From Orychophragmus violaceus (taxonomy: Eukaryota > Streptophyta > Magnoliopsida > Brassicales > Brassicaceae): 64,000 nucleotides of DNA. Location: assembly GCA_030180135.1 (NCBI GenBank), contig CM058230.1, positions 19,469,082 through 19,533,081 of the forward strand. Direction: 5' to 3'. Shown piece after piece: positions 22,141 through 33,851 of the stretch (the stretch's first letter is position 1; each line of letters begins with the position of its first letter). Under the pieces are notes generated by a model. The model did no database searches and was not told the origin of the DNA. It saw nothing but the letters and a program-made list of their open reading frames with translations. Both the position numbers and the translations under genes were made by a program.

Positions 22141-24299
22141 TTTGGTTCGCTTGCTTTGATCCTCAGTTTTGTCTGTTTTTTCTTCTTCCTCTGAACTTAA
22201 TTGGTTGGTGAATTCTCTTGGGACTCTTGCTCTAATTCCTGATTAGTTCGTTTCATTAGAATCTTTCTTTGGTCCTAGCTAGGGTTTACTTATCCAGTTT
22301 TGAATATCTTTAGGTTTCTTTGGTCTTAGCTAGTGCTCAAAGTTTCGAACTTTCTTTTTGGGTTTGAGAAATGAAATTGTTTAATGAAATTTCAGGAACC
22401 CTTATATTGGTTGATGAACCAGACAGATGATGTGGGTTGTGTTTACTGTCATCTTGCAGAACATGGAACAAAAGAGATGCCGAAGGAACAAAAGTCTGCT
22501 TATTCTTATTTCAAATTATTTTTAGTAAAAGATTCAAGTTCATAACTATTTTGTCTTCTAGTACTTATTTGAAATTTGTTTTCTAACTTTAGTCCCATGA
22601 TTTATCACCGGATTTCTTTATTTATAAGAATTTAATCTTTCAACCAATTATATTACCTCTTAAATTATAAAAATACAAACTCATGTAGCATTTCCAATAT
22701 TATATTATGTCGGTTATTTTTATGTTACCATATACAAAGTTTTAATTTAAAACCTTGTGAGCAAAGTTTTAACATAATTTGTAACAATTAAAAGGTAAAT
22801 AGACAATTTAAATGGGTTTATATGGGTCTAAATGGGTCAATATAATTTTAAAAGGTCTAAATGGGGTACCCTATTAGACCTTTAAAATAAATGGGTCTTA
22901 CAGGGTATGGGATTTAAATGGGTATGGGTTTAAAAGGGTTGGGTCTAAATGGGTATGGGTTACCCATAACAACATCACTATCCTCAGGTTATGAACCTCC
23001 AGTCTAAACCTTTTGTATCTACAGTCTCTACTGTCAGGTCTACAATTATCGAACGTTTTTGCCGTGTAAATGATATAACTCTGGAACATTTAGCTCCAGT
23101 AACACTCAAAAACTGGTCGACCAATAATCATAATTCCTAATGAAGTTTTCAACCATGGAGTTGAACTTCATAAGAACTTCATTTTATGTCATTTCCGACG
23201 TCCACTACCTATCTCTCAAATATGTAGTGTCTTTAATCACATGTGGCCTATAAAAAGGAAAATTGAGATTCAGAATCCCTTTATCCAACTTAATGTTAGT
23301 CCGAATTCCCAATGAATTCATTTGACAAAAGGTTTTGGAAAAAAGGTTTGGTACGTCGGGGACTCCATGTTTCACACTATTCAGTGGTCCTCTAATCAAA
23401 TTTCTGCTGATCATGTGTCTATAACCCTTCAGCATTGGACCCATATGCGGGGAATTTCTCTTGATCTTAGGCATAAAGAGGGTCTTAGTTTGGTTGATGG
23501 CTTAGTTTGTGACCCAAAGGAAACCGATGATTGTTTTTCTAAATTTGGTTTGCCTCACTTTAGCTCATGTTAAGGTGGAAGTGGAATTAAGTGAAAATGG
23601 AATTAACTCAGGAGCTTCCTCGTGTGGTAGAATATCATAGGCAGAATGGTCATGCTGTTGAAATTGAGGTTGCTTACCCCTGGTTACCACCATCTTGCTC
23701 TCATTACAAGGAGCTTGGACACTTAGAAAAGAATTTCCTTTTTATCTCTCCTCCTCACGTACCTGAAGAAATCCAAAGAAATTGCCAGTTAGGAAAGGTA
23801 AAGGCAAAGCATCAAAAAAATGCAAACAATCAAAAAGTTCATGTTAAGACTGTTAATGCTCATCAAAATTCTTGATCCTATGGAAATGGTGCACCAAGAG
23901 ACAACGACTAAGCTCCATGAAGACTCAGCTATCTTGGCCTATAATTCTGCTATTGATGCTGCAATTACTTCATTTACCCAATTTCTGCAACGGTGGACAC
24001 ACTTCATGTATCCGCTAACCAACTTTCAGTTCAACCCTCAACTTCTCTAAATTATACCCCGACTCTTATCCTTCATGCATATTACCAGGATACTTCTACC
24101 ACTTCTTCAACTTTGTTGGTGCCCTTTCGTTCTGCTCGTCCTATTTTTACTCTTCCCTAAGAAAGCCTTCTTCCTCCACTCCTCAGAAACACATAAAAAT
24201 AAATACCTGAAACGCTCATGCCCCAACTCCACTATAAACTCTTCCTCATTTTTGGATCTTCATATCAGTCAACCTTTTCACTAACCTTTGGCATTTTAA

Positions 24300-27200
24300 T
24301 TCAGCCTCTTTCCCCCCCCCCCCCTCTTATGTCTCTTTTCCTTCTTTTTTAGGACCTTCCTCTACAGAGGAGTCTTCCTAACCCTTATGAATATTAAAAC
24401 ATTTTTGGAAATTTTGTGGACTTAATAATCCGGACAAACATGAGCCTTTTTGTCGGTGGTTTACTAGCAATCAACCTATTTTTAGATCAATTTTAGAAAC
24501 TCATATAAATGATCAAAATATGAACCATTTGATGCAGGAGCTTTGTAATGGTTGACACTTTTCTTCAAACCACATTGACGAATTTAATGGTGGAATAAAA
24601 TCATTACCATTTGGAAGGACCCTATTAAATTGACGGTACTTGACCACTCGGCAAAACCACTTACTTGTGAAGTGGAGATTCCAAGTTTCCCCGAGTTCTA
24701 CCACACTTCAATATATATCTCAAACACATATGAAGAAAGAATGAATTTATGGGTGGATTTGCTTAAAGTTCATTCTAGATTCTCTCTCCATGAACATCTG
24801 TGGATTATAATGAGATTTTACACCATGTTGAACATTATTTTTCGGAGGCCATATCCAAATTTGTGCAAATGAATGAATTCAGAGATTGCCTCTTGCAATT
24901 GGGTTGCTTTGATTTCAGTTTAATAGACCTTTCTTTACATGGACAAACAATCGATATTTCACTCATATCTCCAAGAAGTTGGATAGAGTGGTGGTTAACA
25001 ATGCATGGATAACTTGATTCCCTGATAGTCAAGTCACCTTTTTACCACCCCTTATTTCTGACCATTGCCCTAGTCTTGTTAATTTTTCCCATCCTCTTCC
25101 CAAACATGGAACCTGACCTTTCCAGATTTTCAACTACCTTAATAAACATCCCAGTTTTGGCCAAGTAGTGAATGATTCTTGGATTTTGGCCGAAGTTTTT
25201 AAATGGATCTCACTAGCCTTAGTTGGAAGCAAAGAGTAATTAAGGGAGAATTAAAAAACTTAATCGAGAGAACTTTTCAAAAATCTAAGAAAGAGCGAAT
25301 GAGGATAGCTGTTTATTGCATTATGTACAGATTGAGGCATTAAAAATCCATCTTCTCATATTTTTCAGGCTGACCGAGAGATTCATGGTAAATGGAGTTT
25401 TCTAAGACTGATTAAGAAATGTTATTTTAGGCAAAAATCTCAAATTCAATGTCTGAAGGGAGGAGACCTTTGAATTACTTTCTTTTACAGAGTGGTTATG
25501 ACTAGGCAGAGTTATAATGCAATTGGATCTTTTTCTCTTCCAACTGGTCAGTATTACAAATCCATTGGAGATGGGATTTATCACTATAAATAATTTCAAA
25601 TATATTCTTGGGCCTGGCATTCTCATCATACCTCCTATCATATCCACTCCAAATTGGTTCCAATCTCTCTTCACCTTCAGAATGGGCCAGCTTTATGCTC
25701 ATACAATGACAAAGATCCCTATTGTTTTTGAGATCACGGCATGTCTCCTTAAACTGAACCAAATGAGGCACCAAGCTAAGACGGTTAACTTCTGGTTTCT
25801 ATAAGAACTTTTGGAATATTGTGAAAGCTGAAGTTGTGACCTCGATTCCCCATTTTTGACTCAGGATTCATGCCATTTGTTTGCAAATTCTGCCATTCTA
25901 GCCTTGATTCCGAAAAAATAGGAGCTACTTTGGTAACTATCAGACCCATCTCTGCCTTAATACTGTCTATAAAGTAGTTTCGAGATTAATAGTCAAGAGA
26001 TTAAAGCCACTTATTCCTAATTTCATCTTGCCAAATCAGATTGCTTTTGTCAAGGATAGAGTGCTTGTGGAAAATACAATCCTAGCTAGTGAGTTGGTTA
26101 ATGGCTACCACATGAATAAATGACCTAAGAGGATAAATATAAATGTGGACATTTCAAAGGCTTTTGAAACACTCTCTTGGACTTCCTTTCTTATGTCTTC
26201 AAGGTTTGCGACTTCCTGATATCTATCTTAGATGGCTAAGAGCTTGTGTGTGCAATACCAATTTCACTGTCAGATACAATGGGACGATTAAAGGTCATTT
26301 CCAAGGAAAAAGGGGACTGGGGCTATGAAATCCTTTATCTCCCTACCTCTTTGTTATCGTAATGAAATGTCTCTTATCGATGTTAAATAAAGCATATGAG
26401 GAAGGAAAATTTTGGTATCATAGAAAATGCACAAGATCGAAACTCACTCATCTTAGCTTTGTGGATGACTTATTGGTATTTGCAGATGGTTCTCTTAAGT
26501 CAATTCATAATGTGATATAAGTATTGTGAGAGTATGAATTAATATTTAGCCTAGCTGTAAGCTTCCAAAATATCTAGGAGTTCCTTCTTTGCATCAGGTC
26601 TCTCTCCATCATAACTAGATATCATTCGCTTCTCCTCGGGAATGAAAGAAGGTTCATTACCGGTAAAGTATCTAGGATTTCCTCTGTGTACAAAGAAACT
26701 CTATATTTTTTATTGTGGACATATGATTCAGCAAATCAAGGAGCGCATCTCTTCTTGGAGTGCTCATTCCCTGTCTTTTGCAGGTCGGTTGCAGCTTCTC
26801 AAAACATTCATCGTAGGGATAGTTAATTTCTGATGCTCGGATCATACCATTCCTAAAGCGGTCCTAAAAATATCATTTCTCTATGCAACATTTATCTTTG
26901 AAAAGGTAAAGACTCCTAAGATGGCTGGCGGACTAAGACTAAAAGACCTACACATTTCGAATAAAACATACACTTTAATGCTCACCTAGCTACTTTTTTT
27001 TCATAAGCATGTCTATTTGAGTGACTTAGTTCAGAAATGAAATCCTAAACTAATGCTTAAATAAAATTTGGATTACGAAACCTAACCAACAATTCTCTTG
27101 GCTAACTAACAGATTGTTGAAGCTCATATAAGAGACTTACACTTGGGGAATGGTCAAAACTACAGTTTTCGTTTGACAACTGGTATGCATTTGGTGCATT

Positions 27201-27936
27201 GGACAAATTTCTTTGTACATGAGGAGGCTCAATGCTGGGAATACCGAAAGAAGCTACGCTTGAAAGCATATGCCAATCCGGAAACTGGATCCTCCCTCCT
27301 GCAAGAACATATTAACAACTAACCTTACATGTTTCCTCACAACCATTATTCTCAATCAAGATGAAAACAAGTATAAATGGGTGTCAAATGGGAAATTTGA
27401 GCAAATATTTAATTCTGGTAAAATCTATCAATTGTTAGTGTGAAACGTGCCGACTGTACCTTGGACAAAAATAATATGGATTCATAGAGGTATCCCTAAG
27501 CAGTGTTTCCTTTTCTGGTTAAGGCTGCTTAATCGAATTTCAAGGCGTGATCGACTCATAAATTAGGAACTTAACACTGACGCTTATTTTCTTCACTGCA
27601 GCTTGGGAATTGAGTCTCGCAACCATCTGTAGTTTAACTGTCCATATTTCTAAAATATGTTGTCAATGTTTGCAAGAAGATGTGATGTAAGGCCTCACCA
27701 AAATTGGAACACTCAGACTAATGATCTCCTAGCTTTGACATGAACTGTAGAGAGAAAACAACTTACCATTCTCGCCTGGCAATGTGTAATCCATGCGGTT
27801 TGGAGAGAGAGAAATAATCGGTTGCATTGATCGTTACTCCTCTGTGGACAAACCTTCTCCGGTGTTGGTCTCACTATTAGGAACCGGCTGGCAGGTTACA
27901 GATACACTAATCTTTCTTTAGGGTATGTGATGTTGC
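24300..27936 (+). pseudogene. LINE ORF2 remnant (endonuclease and reverse transcriptase)
   Basis: Fragments in changing frames: an endonuclease-like part at about 24610-25000 (VTCEVEIPS-like, EILHHVEH, FRDCLLQLG), RT at about 25860-26870 (IAFVKDRVLVENTIL, DISKAFE, then LTHLSFVDDLLVFADG at 26450-26490 with the F-V-D-D catalytic pair intact, PVKYLGFPLCTKK, ISSWSAHSLSFAGRLQLLKT), and a zinc-binding zf-RVT-like end up to about 27936. A C13 run sits near 24310. Stops are frequent, so it is long inactive. Confidence 0.8.
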
Positions 27937-28810
27937 AACTTTGATACTCTACAACATAATCTGATATTTTGAAGCGAGGACTTAAAACTTGAATGATGGG
28001 TTTGTAATTGTTGGTTCCTACTATCTTTTGATTTCGTTTTCTACCCTTCGTCACAGAATCGCCGATATCGATTTTGCATGAAAACTGTTGGAACTCTGCA
28101 ATTTTCATTTTGTTTAGTTATTGACCTGATCTTCTTTTGGTTTATCTTGTTTTAGATATTGGGTTTAGCCCTTCCAGTAATAAGAAAGTTAATGGACAAT
28201 TAACCAACTGGTCTTGACTAAACAAATATATATTTTATGTAATTAAAACTTTTTTTATAAATAAGAAGAATTTCTATGTACAAAGAAAAACTTATAGGAT
28301 AAAACCAAACCAAATTAAAAGTAGCTAAGGACTTGTAGGAAACATAGAAGAAATCAATGATCATGACTCTCCAACTAAAGCAATCAAATTGCATAATATG
28401 TAAAAGAGACACGACACATACCAAATATGGAATGGCGAATAATAGTTTCAAGAAAAGCTTCAAAGGGGGATGCACTATTTAAAAATAAGTAACTAAAACA
28501 ATATCAATAAATAAATAAAAGAGGGAGGTCCAAATGTCATGTGAACCCCTTCCCACTTGGCCTCGTCTGATCTTATCCCCATCTTCGCTACACATTGCCC
28601 ATTATTCATTTTTTTGTTGTTGTCGACTATTCATTTTTCTCTTCTACATATCTCTAAACTAGTCAACTCTAAACAATAATTTACATATCTTCAATCTCCA
28701 TTTCCATACGGAACATTCGGTTCAATGGAGTTGCTTGCATATAACTCTGTTTAAAGGCTTTTCCTCCTTAATAATTGGAATTTTAAGAATAGTCGTTCAC
28801 TATCACCAAA
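27937..28810. other. Intergenic stretch, possibly LINE 3' sequence
   Basis: No coding recognised. AT-rich, with no terminal repeats found. Confidence 0.5.
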
Positions 28811-29340
28811 TTTTTTTTTTTAACACTGTCAACAGAGAGTTTATAGATATAAAAGCCGTAAAGGCTACAAACGTGATGACAATTCAGCCCAATTACAAAA
28901 CATTCAAAGCCCACAAGACCCATCAGTAGATAAGGACGAGACCATGAATGCGGCATGAAAGCCACGTGTACGCCACATATAGTAAAAGGGCAAACGCGGG
29001 CGTCACCGGAGTAACCGAACTCCACAGCTCCGCCGTCGATTTGCGCAACCATCACCACGAGCTGTCCGTCTGCAGCATCGCCGGAGAAGAAACCAACAGA
29101 TGTGGAGATCGACGATGAGAGGAGAACGGCAGCGAAGTTATTAAAATACGAAATTGAACAAACAAAACAAAGAGAATATCATACACAAAGAAAACAACAG
29201 CTTAATCTGAGATTTCATCTTTCCCTCTGAAAAGTAAAGATCTGTGAAGAGGGAAGAAGAAGAAACTCAGAGAAGTTTATCTCTCTAAAAATAGAGAGAA
29301 GACCATCCTCGTTCTTTCGTGTTTTATCCCTTGGTTTGTC
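28811..29340 (-). mobile_element. Probable poly(A)-tailed retroposon (Sadhu- or SINE-like)
   Basis: Read on the minus strand, a GC-richer stretch with no convincing long ORF begins near 29340 (with a TTTGTCTCAGACAAA palindrome) and ends in 11 A at 28821-28811. It has no RT and no intron-like structure. Composition and tail suggest a non-autonomous retroposon. No target duplication was found, so the class is tentative. Confidence 0.4.
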
Positions 29341-30396
29341 TGAGACAAAGGAGCCTTCTTTTTTAAAACACTAATATAGAATTTAAAACACTAATATAGA
29401 ATTCGATTAGTGAACAAAAATATAATAATTATATTATCAGTTAGTAGAATAGGTAAGCAGTTGAATACTGCGTAAATACAAATTATCAGCAAAAACTGTT
29501 CGAAAAATAATATTTTTTTTAATAATACTTTTAAAATTGATAATAAATAAAGCGGTATGCCTCTAACGTTTTCGATATAATTTTATCAATCACATCCATA
29601 ATATGTAATATCTGAAAATATTTCCAACTGTAAAAAACTACTTTTCTATATTATTATTAATTTATATGAAAAGTTCAAAAACGTAGAAATATTCTTTAAG
29701 GTTTTCAAGATTATTCGCATTTCACGAACAAACAATTCAATGACAAATATATTGGCATACAGTGCTCAATTTAATCGTATTATTTTGTTAATATTGCTTT
29801 TTTAACCACTGATTTGTAAAGTTGAATCATGTTAAATTTATAGATTCTTTATAAAAAATTAGTCGGAAAGAAACGAAATGAATAATAAAAAAAGAGTTAT
29901 AGTTATATTAAATTACCCAGTAGAGGATGTGGACGCATTGCATCAAGAATCCCATTGCTAATATGGTCTCCTAAGAAATAACCAACAATGCATTTGATAT
30001 AAACGCATCATCAAATATATATCTTAATCTCAATCTGTTTTTTCATTGATCTTTTGATATGCTTTGGGTGTAATCAATTCAATTATATCAAAGTATTTAA
30101 TAAAGGTACCAAAACTAGTACGAATATAAAAAGGACCGTATGACACTAGTACCCATATTTTTGGACTGGCCTTCTTTATCTCTTCCCATGAAACTTCCTC
30201 TAACTATAGCATTTTGCCATTCTTGCAAGACTCGACCCCACTCTTCTGCATCTTCCACCTTTTGTTTTTTTCTTTAATTATTTCATTTTATTTTATACAT
30301 TACCCACATTTTACATTTATATTTCTATATCCTTCAATATTTTGACAAACACAAAGAAAATAATATCAGAGGGGAACGTACATGCACTTCCCTCTG
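29341..30396. other. Upstream region of TEM1
   Basis: AT-rich non-coding. A 20-bp direct duplication containing AAACACTAATATAGAATT lies at about 29364-29403. I could not assign specific transcription-factor sites. Confidence 0.6.
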
Positions 30397-30404
30397 TATA
30401 TATA
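30397..30404 (+). promoter_or_regulatory. TEM1: TATA box of TEM1
   Basis: TATATATA lies 112 bases upstream of the chosen ATG, followed by a pyrimidine-rich leader (30405-30515) typical of a plant 5' UTR. The true start site is not known. Confidence 0.65.
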
Positions 30405-30515
30405 CTCCAACCCCATCTCTTCATAAAGCAACACAGCCCATTTCTCCCCCAAATAAAAAAAAAAGTTCTCTCTCTTTATTTTTGTTTCCTCTCAAAGACA
30501 TTTTTTCAAACAAAA

Positions 30516-31637
30516 ATGGATAACAGCTGTATAGACGACAGTACTAGTACCACTTCAGAATCTCTCTCCATCTCTACTCCGTCGGCTAAGACCAAACTCT
30601 CTCCTCCTCCTCCTCCTCCGGCGTTGCGTCTCTACAGAATGGGAAGCGGCGGAAGCAGCGTCGTCCTTGATTTAGATAACGGCGTCGAGACTGAATCACG
30701 GAAGCTCCCTTCGTCGAAATTCAAAGGCGTTGTCCCTCAGCCTAACGGAAGATGGGGAGCTCAGATTTACGAGAAACATCAACGCGTGTGGTTAGGCACT
30801 TTCAACGAGGAGGGAGAAGCTGCAGCCTCCTACGACATCGCCGCTCGGAGATTCCGAGGACGCGACGCCGTTACTAATTTCAAATCACCGGCAACTGACG
30901 GAACAGACGCTGAATCTGTTTTCCTCGAGGCTCATTCCAAGGCTGAGATCGTTGATATGCTGAGGAAACACACTTATGCCGACGAGCTTCAACAGAGCAA
31001 ACGGAAATTTCGTGACGGCGACGGTAACGCAAAAGGCTGTAGGTCGGGGACGACGGCGATGATTAACTCGCACGACGGCGTCTCGGGACAGCGTGAAATT
31101 CTTTTCGAGAAAGCCGTTACGCCGAGCGACGTCGGGAAGCTTAACCGTTTGGTGATACCGAAACAGCACGCCGAAAAGCACTTTCCGTTACCGGCGATAA
31201 CGACGACGACGGTGGTGGCGACAGCGACGACTCCGTCTCCGACGAAAGGCGTTTTGATTAATTTGGAAGACAGAACCGGGAAAGTGTGGAGGTTCCGTTA
31301 CTCGTACTGGAACAGCAGTCAAAGTTACGTGTTGACCAAGGGCTGGAGCCGGTTCGTGAAAGAGAAGAATCTCCGAGCCGGCGATGTGGTTTGTTTCGAG
31401 AGATCGAATGGACCAGACCGGCAATTGTATATCGACTGGAAAGTCCGGTCCGGTACGGAGCAAATAACCCCGGTTCAGACTGTGGTTAGGCTTTTCGGGG
31501 TCAACATTTTCAATGCGACGACAAACGCTAAACCAAACGAGGTCGCAGGAGAGTGTGGTGGCAAGAAGAGATCTAGGGAAGTTGATTTGTTTGCGTTAGG
31601 GTGTTCCAAGAAGCAGGCGATGATCAACGCCTTGTGA
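30516..31637 (+). CDS. TEM1: RAV-family transcription repressor TEMPRANILLO1 (AP2 plus B3 domains)
   Basis: 373 residues, no intron, ATG at 30516 in an A-rich context; the longer upstream frame has no homology to the family. Ser/Thr/Pro-rich head, then an AP2/ERF domain at about residues 68-122 (KGVVPQPNGRWGAQIY, VWLGTFN, FRGRDAVTNF), a B3 domain at about 195-313 (FEKAVTPSDVGKLNRLVIPK, YVLTKGWSRFVKEKNL), the RLFGV repression motif at 325-329, and a basic KKRSR at 350-354 that may serve nuclear import. RAV proteins bind CAACA and CACCTG boxes; TEM1 and TEM2 repress FT and gibberellin synthesis and delay flowering (known for Arabidopsis). By memory it fits TEM1 better than TEM2 (SESLSIST head, TNFKS, VLINLEDRTGKVW). 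A Thr/Val/Ala-rich insert at 228-240 inside B3 is longer than I recall in Arabidopsis. It is the only intact host gene here. Confidence 0.95.
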   Translation: MDNSCIDDSTSTTSESLSISTPSAKTKLSPPPPPPALRLYRMGSGGSSVVLDLDNGVETESRKLPSSKFKGVVPQPNGRWGAQIYEKHQRVWLGTFNEEGEAAASYDIAARRFRGRDAVTNFKSPATDGTDAESVFLEAHSKAEIVDMLRKHTYADELQQSKRKFRDGDGNAKGCRSGTTAMINSHDGVSGQREILFEKAVTPSDVGKLNRLVIPKQHAEKHFPLPAITTTTVVATATTPSPTKGVLINLEDRTGKVWRFRYSYWNSSQSYVLTKGWSRFVKEKNLRAGDVVCFERSNGPDRQLYIDWKVRSGTEQITPVQTVVRLFGVNIFNATTNAKPNEVAGECGGKKRSREVDLFALGCSKKQAMINAL

Positions 31638-33851
31638 CAGTTCCATTTTTAAAATTTGATCTCTTTTTTTTTTTTTTTCAAATTGGCAAGTTGTAAATTA
31701 GGACCAGACAAGAAAATGATGACTAGGAAACAATTTGGTTTGTTTTTCACCCTTGCTGAATATGATGTGTTCATCAAGTAAAAGAGAAAAAAATGATACG
31801 TCTTCGACCTTATCTAAATCTCTTATGTTGTTTTTTGTCTACCTTTTTATTAAAAAGAGTGGAACTAATAGCCAACGACCATGTACATAAACTAAATACT
31901 AATTTTGACTATCAACACAATATCATAAAGATGAAATAAAACTAAGTTCGAAAAATAAATGGGAGACCACTATTCTAATATTACATTGTTACAAGAGAAG
32001 CTGGAATTTACATGAAATGATTTTTTGAAAACAAACACACGATACCAACAATATAGAACTCTCTAAAAAAATGCAAAAACAGAAAAAGGTAAACATAAAA
32101 TTACTATATCTTATGTTCAAAATTTTTTTTACTATATCTTCTTACACGAAGCCAAAAAGAAAACTAATGAAAGACGGAAAAACAAACGGAAGAAAATCAA
32201 AACAAAGACAAATCTTTTGTGTTCGTTATATAATCCCTTTATTGCAATTATTCCAACTAAAAGTTAAAACATAATTGTTTTGAGTATTTGGCCAAACTAA
32301 TATATAATATTTATGGATTGAGTAGTAATTGGTTACATTATTGGAGAAAATATCTGATAATTAAGCAGATCAAATAGAATAGTTTAATGTCAACATGTCC
32401 AATTTAAAAAACGTGGGTGGGGATACGAAAATCTTTTTATGTGGCTAAGAGGTGCTTAAAGGGAGAAGAACAACGTCGATTGTTCAAAGATTATGTACGT
32501 TTATTTTTTTTAAACTGAAGTTTGAAAACACTGACCAGAGACAATTAATAACATGCACCGGAATCTAAATTACGTACGATTTTAGAATCAATTCATAGAA
32601 GTAAATCTCCAAGATTGATAATTATTTGTCTTCTGTCATAAGATTCATGCATCTTAATAAGATGATCTTATTTATTCCATATAGTTGTTCTGTAACAAAG
32701 AATAAATATAAGATCTTAAAGGGCACACATGATGTATATGGACACTGGTTCTGGTTCATATCATAACTGATTATTGCACCGCATGTGCATGATATGTATT
32801 GTTTTTTTCTTTTCTTATAGCTATAACTACAATACACAAGTTAATCTTCTCTCAATCTATGGGACATAGTCAAGATACTTATTTTCATTCTAGTGTTGAA
32901 ACTTCTAGGTAAGAAAAAGAAAGACACGTAACTATGTTCATAATAGTAGATAAAGAAAATCAACTATCCAAACTTTCTTTTTGTGTTAAATTTCTTTTCT
33001 GTGAACATACATATTTATATCTAAAACCTTAACATACATTTGCTCGCATTACTTACAAAATAAAAAGGTTGTAACTAAACAGATGAAGTTTGTGATGAAC
33101 TAAAACATTGTTTTTTTTTTATCCTTTACCTTTTATTAAGAAAGATGGAATACAAAATCGAATACATGAAAGCTTATAACAACCAACTATTTAACACGAT
33201 CGGAAAACGGGAAAAGTAAAACCTAAATATTTTATGGAAACTAAAACTCTTTAAGAGAGACTAAAACCGACATGATTAATTCCTCTGAAAACAAGCAACT
33301 TTTATAAGCCAGGCAAACACCAACGACAAAAAGAAAAAAAGTCAGAACGCATTACCGCACCTCCTCCCTAGCTATCAGAAACGCATGTCCGTGCTTCCAA
33401 GCTCAGCGGACAAACCCTTAATCTAAAACATAGTTAAGCTTTCCGAAAATTGAATAAAACCCAAAAAGTAAAATATAGTCGCTTCCACAAAATACATTTG
33501 TAAATTCTTCAAGCCCATCACGTACAAAGCCCATGTTCATAAACGTAATTATTTCTTGTTTCTCTCCTCCACCCTAAACCCTACTTTCATTTTTTATTCA
33601 ATCCATTCTTTTCTCAGTTAGAGCTGTCAAAATAGATGAGCTGTCCATGACTTTCTATGTCCAATAATTATGAACCGGTTATAGACAAGTCCATATTTTA
33701 AATGAACTAAAATGGATATGTCCAATAATGTCCATAGATAAAATGGACTAGATGCGTTTGGAAGTGAATAGTCCAGAAAACAATCCAATACACTTAATTT
33801 TTAGGTCAAAATTTGAGGCTTTCTTACCAAAATGTAAAATCGAGTTTCCTG
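31638..33851. other. TEM1 downstream and intergenic region, no gene seen
   Basis: It begins with the TEM1 3' UTR (T-run near 31662-31678). A T11 run at about 33111-33121, preceded on the minus strand by AATAAAAGG, could be the tail of another 5'-truncated retroposon extending to about 33430. Otherwise AT-rich. Confidence 0.5.

Larger units (their letters stand above)
20965..22980. mobile_element. Non-autonomous hAT transposon with 8-bp target duplication
   Basis: The ends are TAGTGATGTTATTATGGG (20965-20982) and its near-perfect inverse ending CATCACTA (22980). TCCTCAGG occurs immediately outside both ends (20957-20964 and 22981-22988), an exact 8-bp duplication as hAT elements make. Both subterminal regions hold many AAATGGGT/ACCCATTT repeats, likely transposase binding sites. 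No transposase is encoded. The middle (about 21170-22460) looks like the 5' part of a gene: a pyrimidine-rich leader, a CTCTACAGGTACG splice-like junction at about 21320, then T-rich intron-like sequence. Confidence 0.92.
20660..23875 (+). pseudogene. LINE ORF1 remnant (DUF4283 and CCHC-type knuckle), interrupted
   Basis: A Pro-rich head (20660-20956) is cut by the hAT and resumes at 22989 within the same run of coding. At 23322-23573 the block WYVGDSMFHTIQW...HWTHMRGISLDLRHKEGL is typical of plant LINE ORF1 (DUF4283 family). At 23640-23740 YPWLPPSCSHYKELGHLEK forms the degenerate zinc knuckle (one Cys replaced by Tyr). Frames change several times. The product would have been the RNA-binding protein of the LINE particle. 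Confidence 0.7.
20584..27936 (+). mobile_element. Decayed L1-type LINE, split by a hAT element
   Basis: ORF1- and ORF2-like coding follows in order on the plus strand with many stops and frameshifts. A 32-bp direct duplication (20584-20647) sits near its 5' side. The hAT at 20965-22980 interrupts it. I see no clear poly(A) tail; the ends are set by the first and last recognisable coding, so both are approximate. Confidence 0.75.

Noticed and set aside
21987..22211. Cys/Val/Phe-rich 74-codon frame
   Set aside because: Produced by the tandem CTCTGTTT repeat inside the hAT; no gene context.
28783..29058. 91-codon minus-strand frame
   Set aside because: Falls in the non-coding retroposon-like unit and runs into its poly(A) tail; no recognised domain.
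30342..30515. 58 extra N-terminal codons in frame with TEM1
   Set aside because: They start at a non-ATG-like position upstream of the TATA box and leader, and show no similarity to RAV proteins; ATG 30516 matches the family start.
30885..31463. Two open frames antisense to TEM1
   Set aside because: Shadow frames of a conserved GC-rich coding sequence; no domain and no splice or promoter support.
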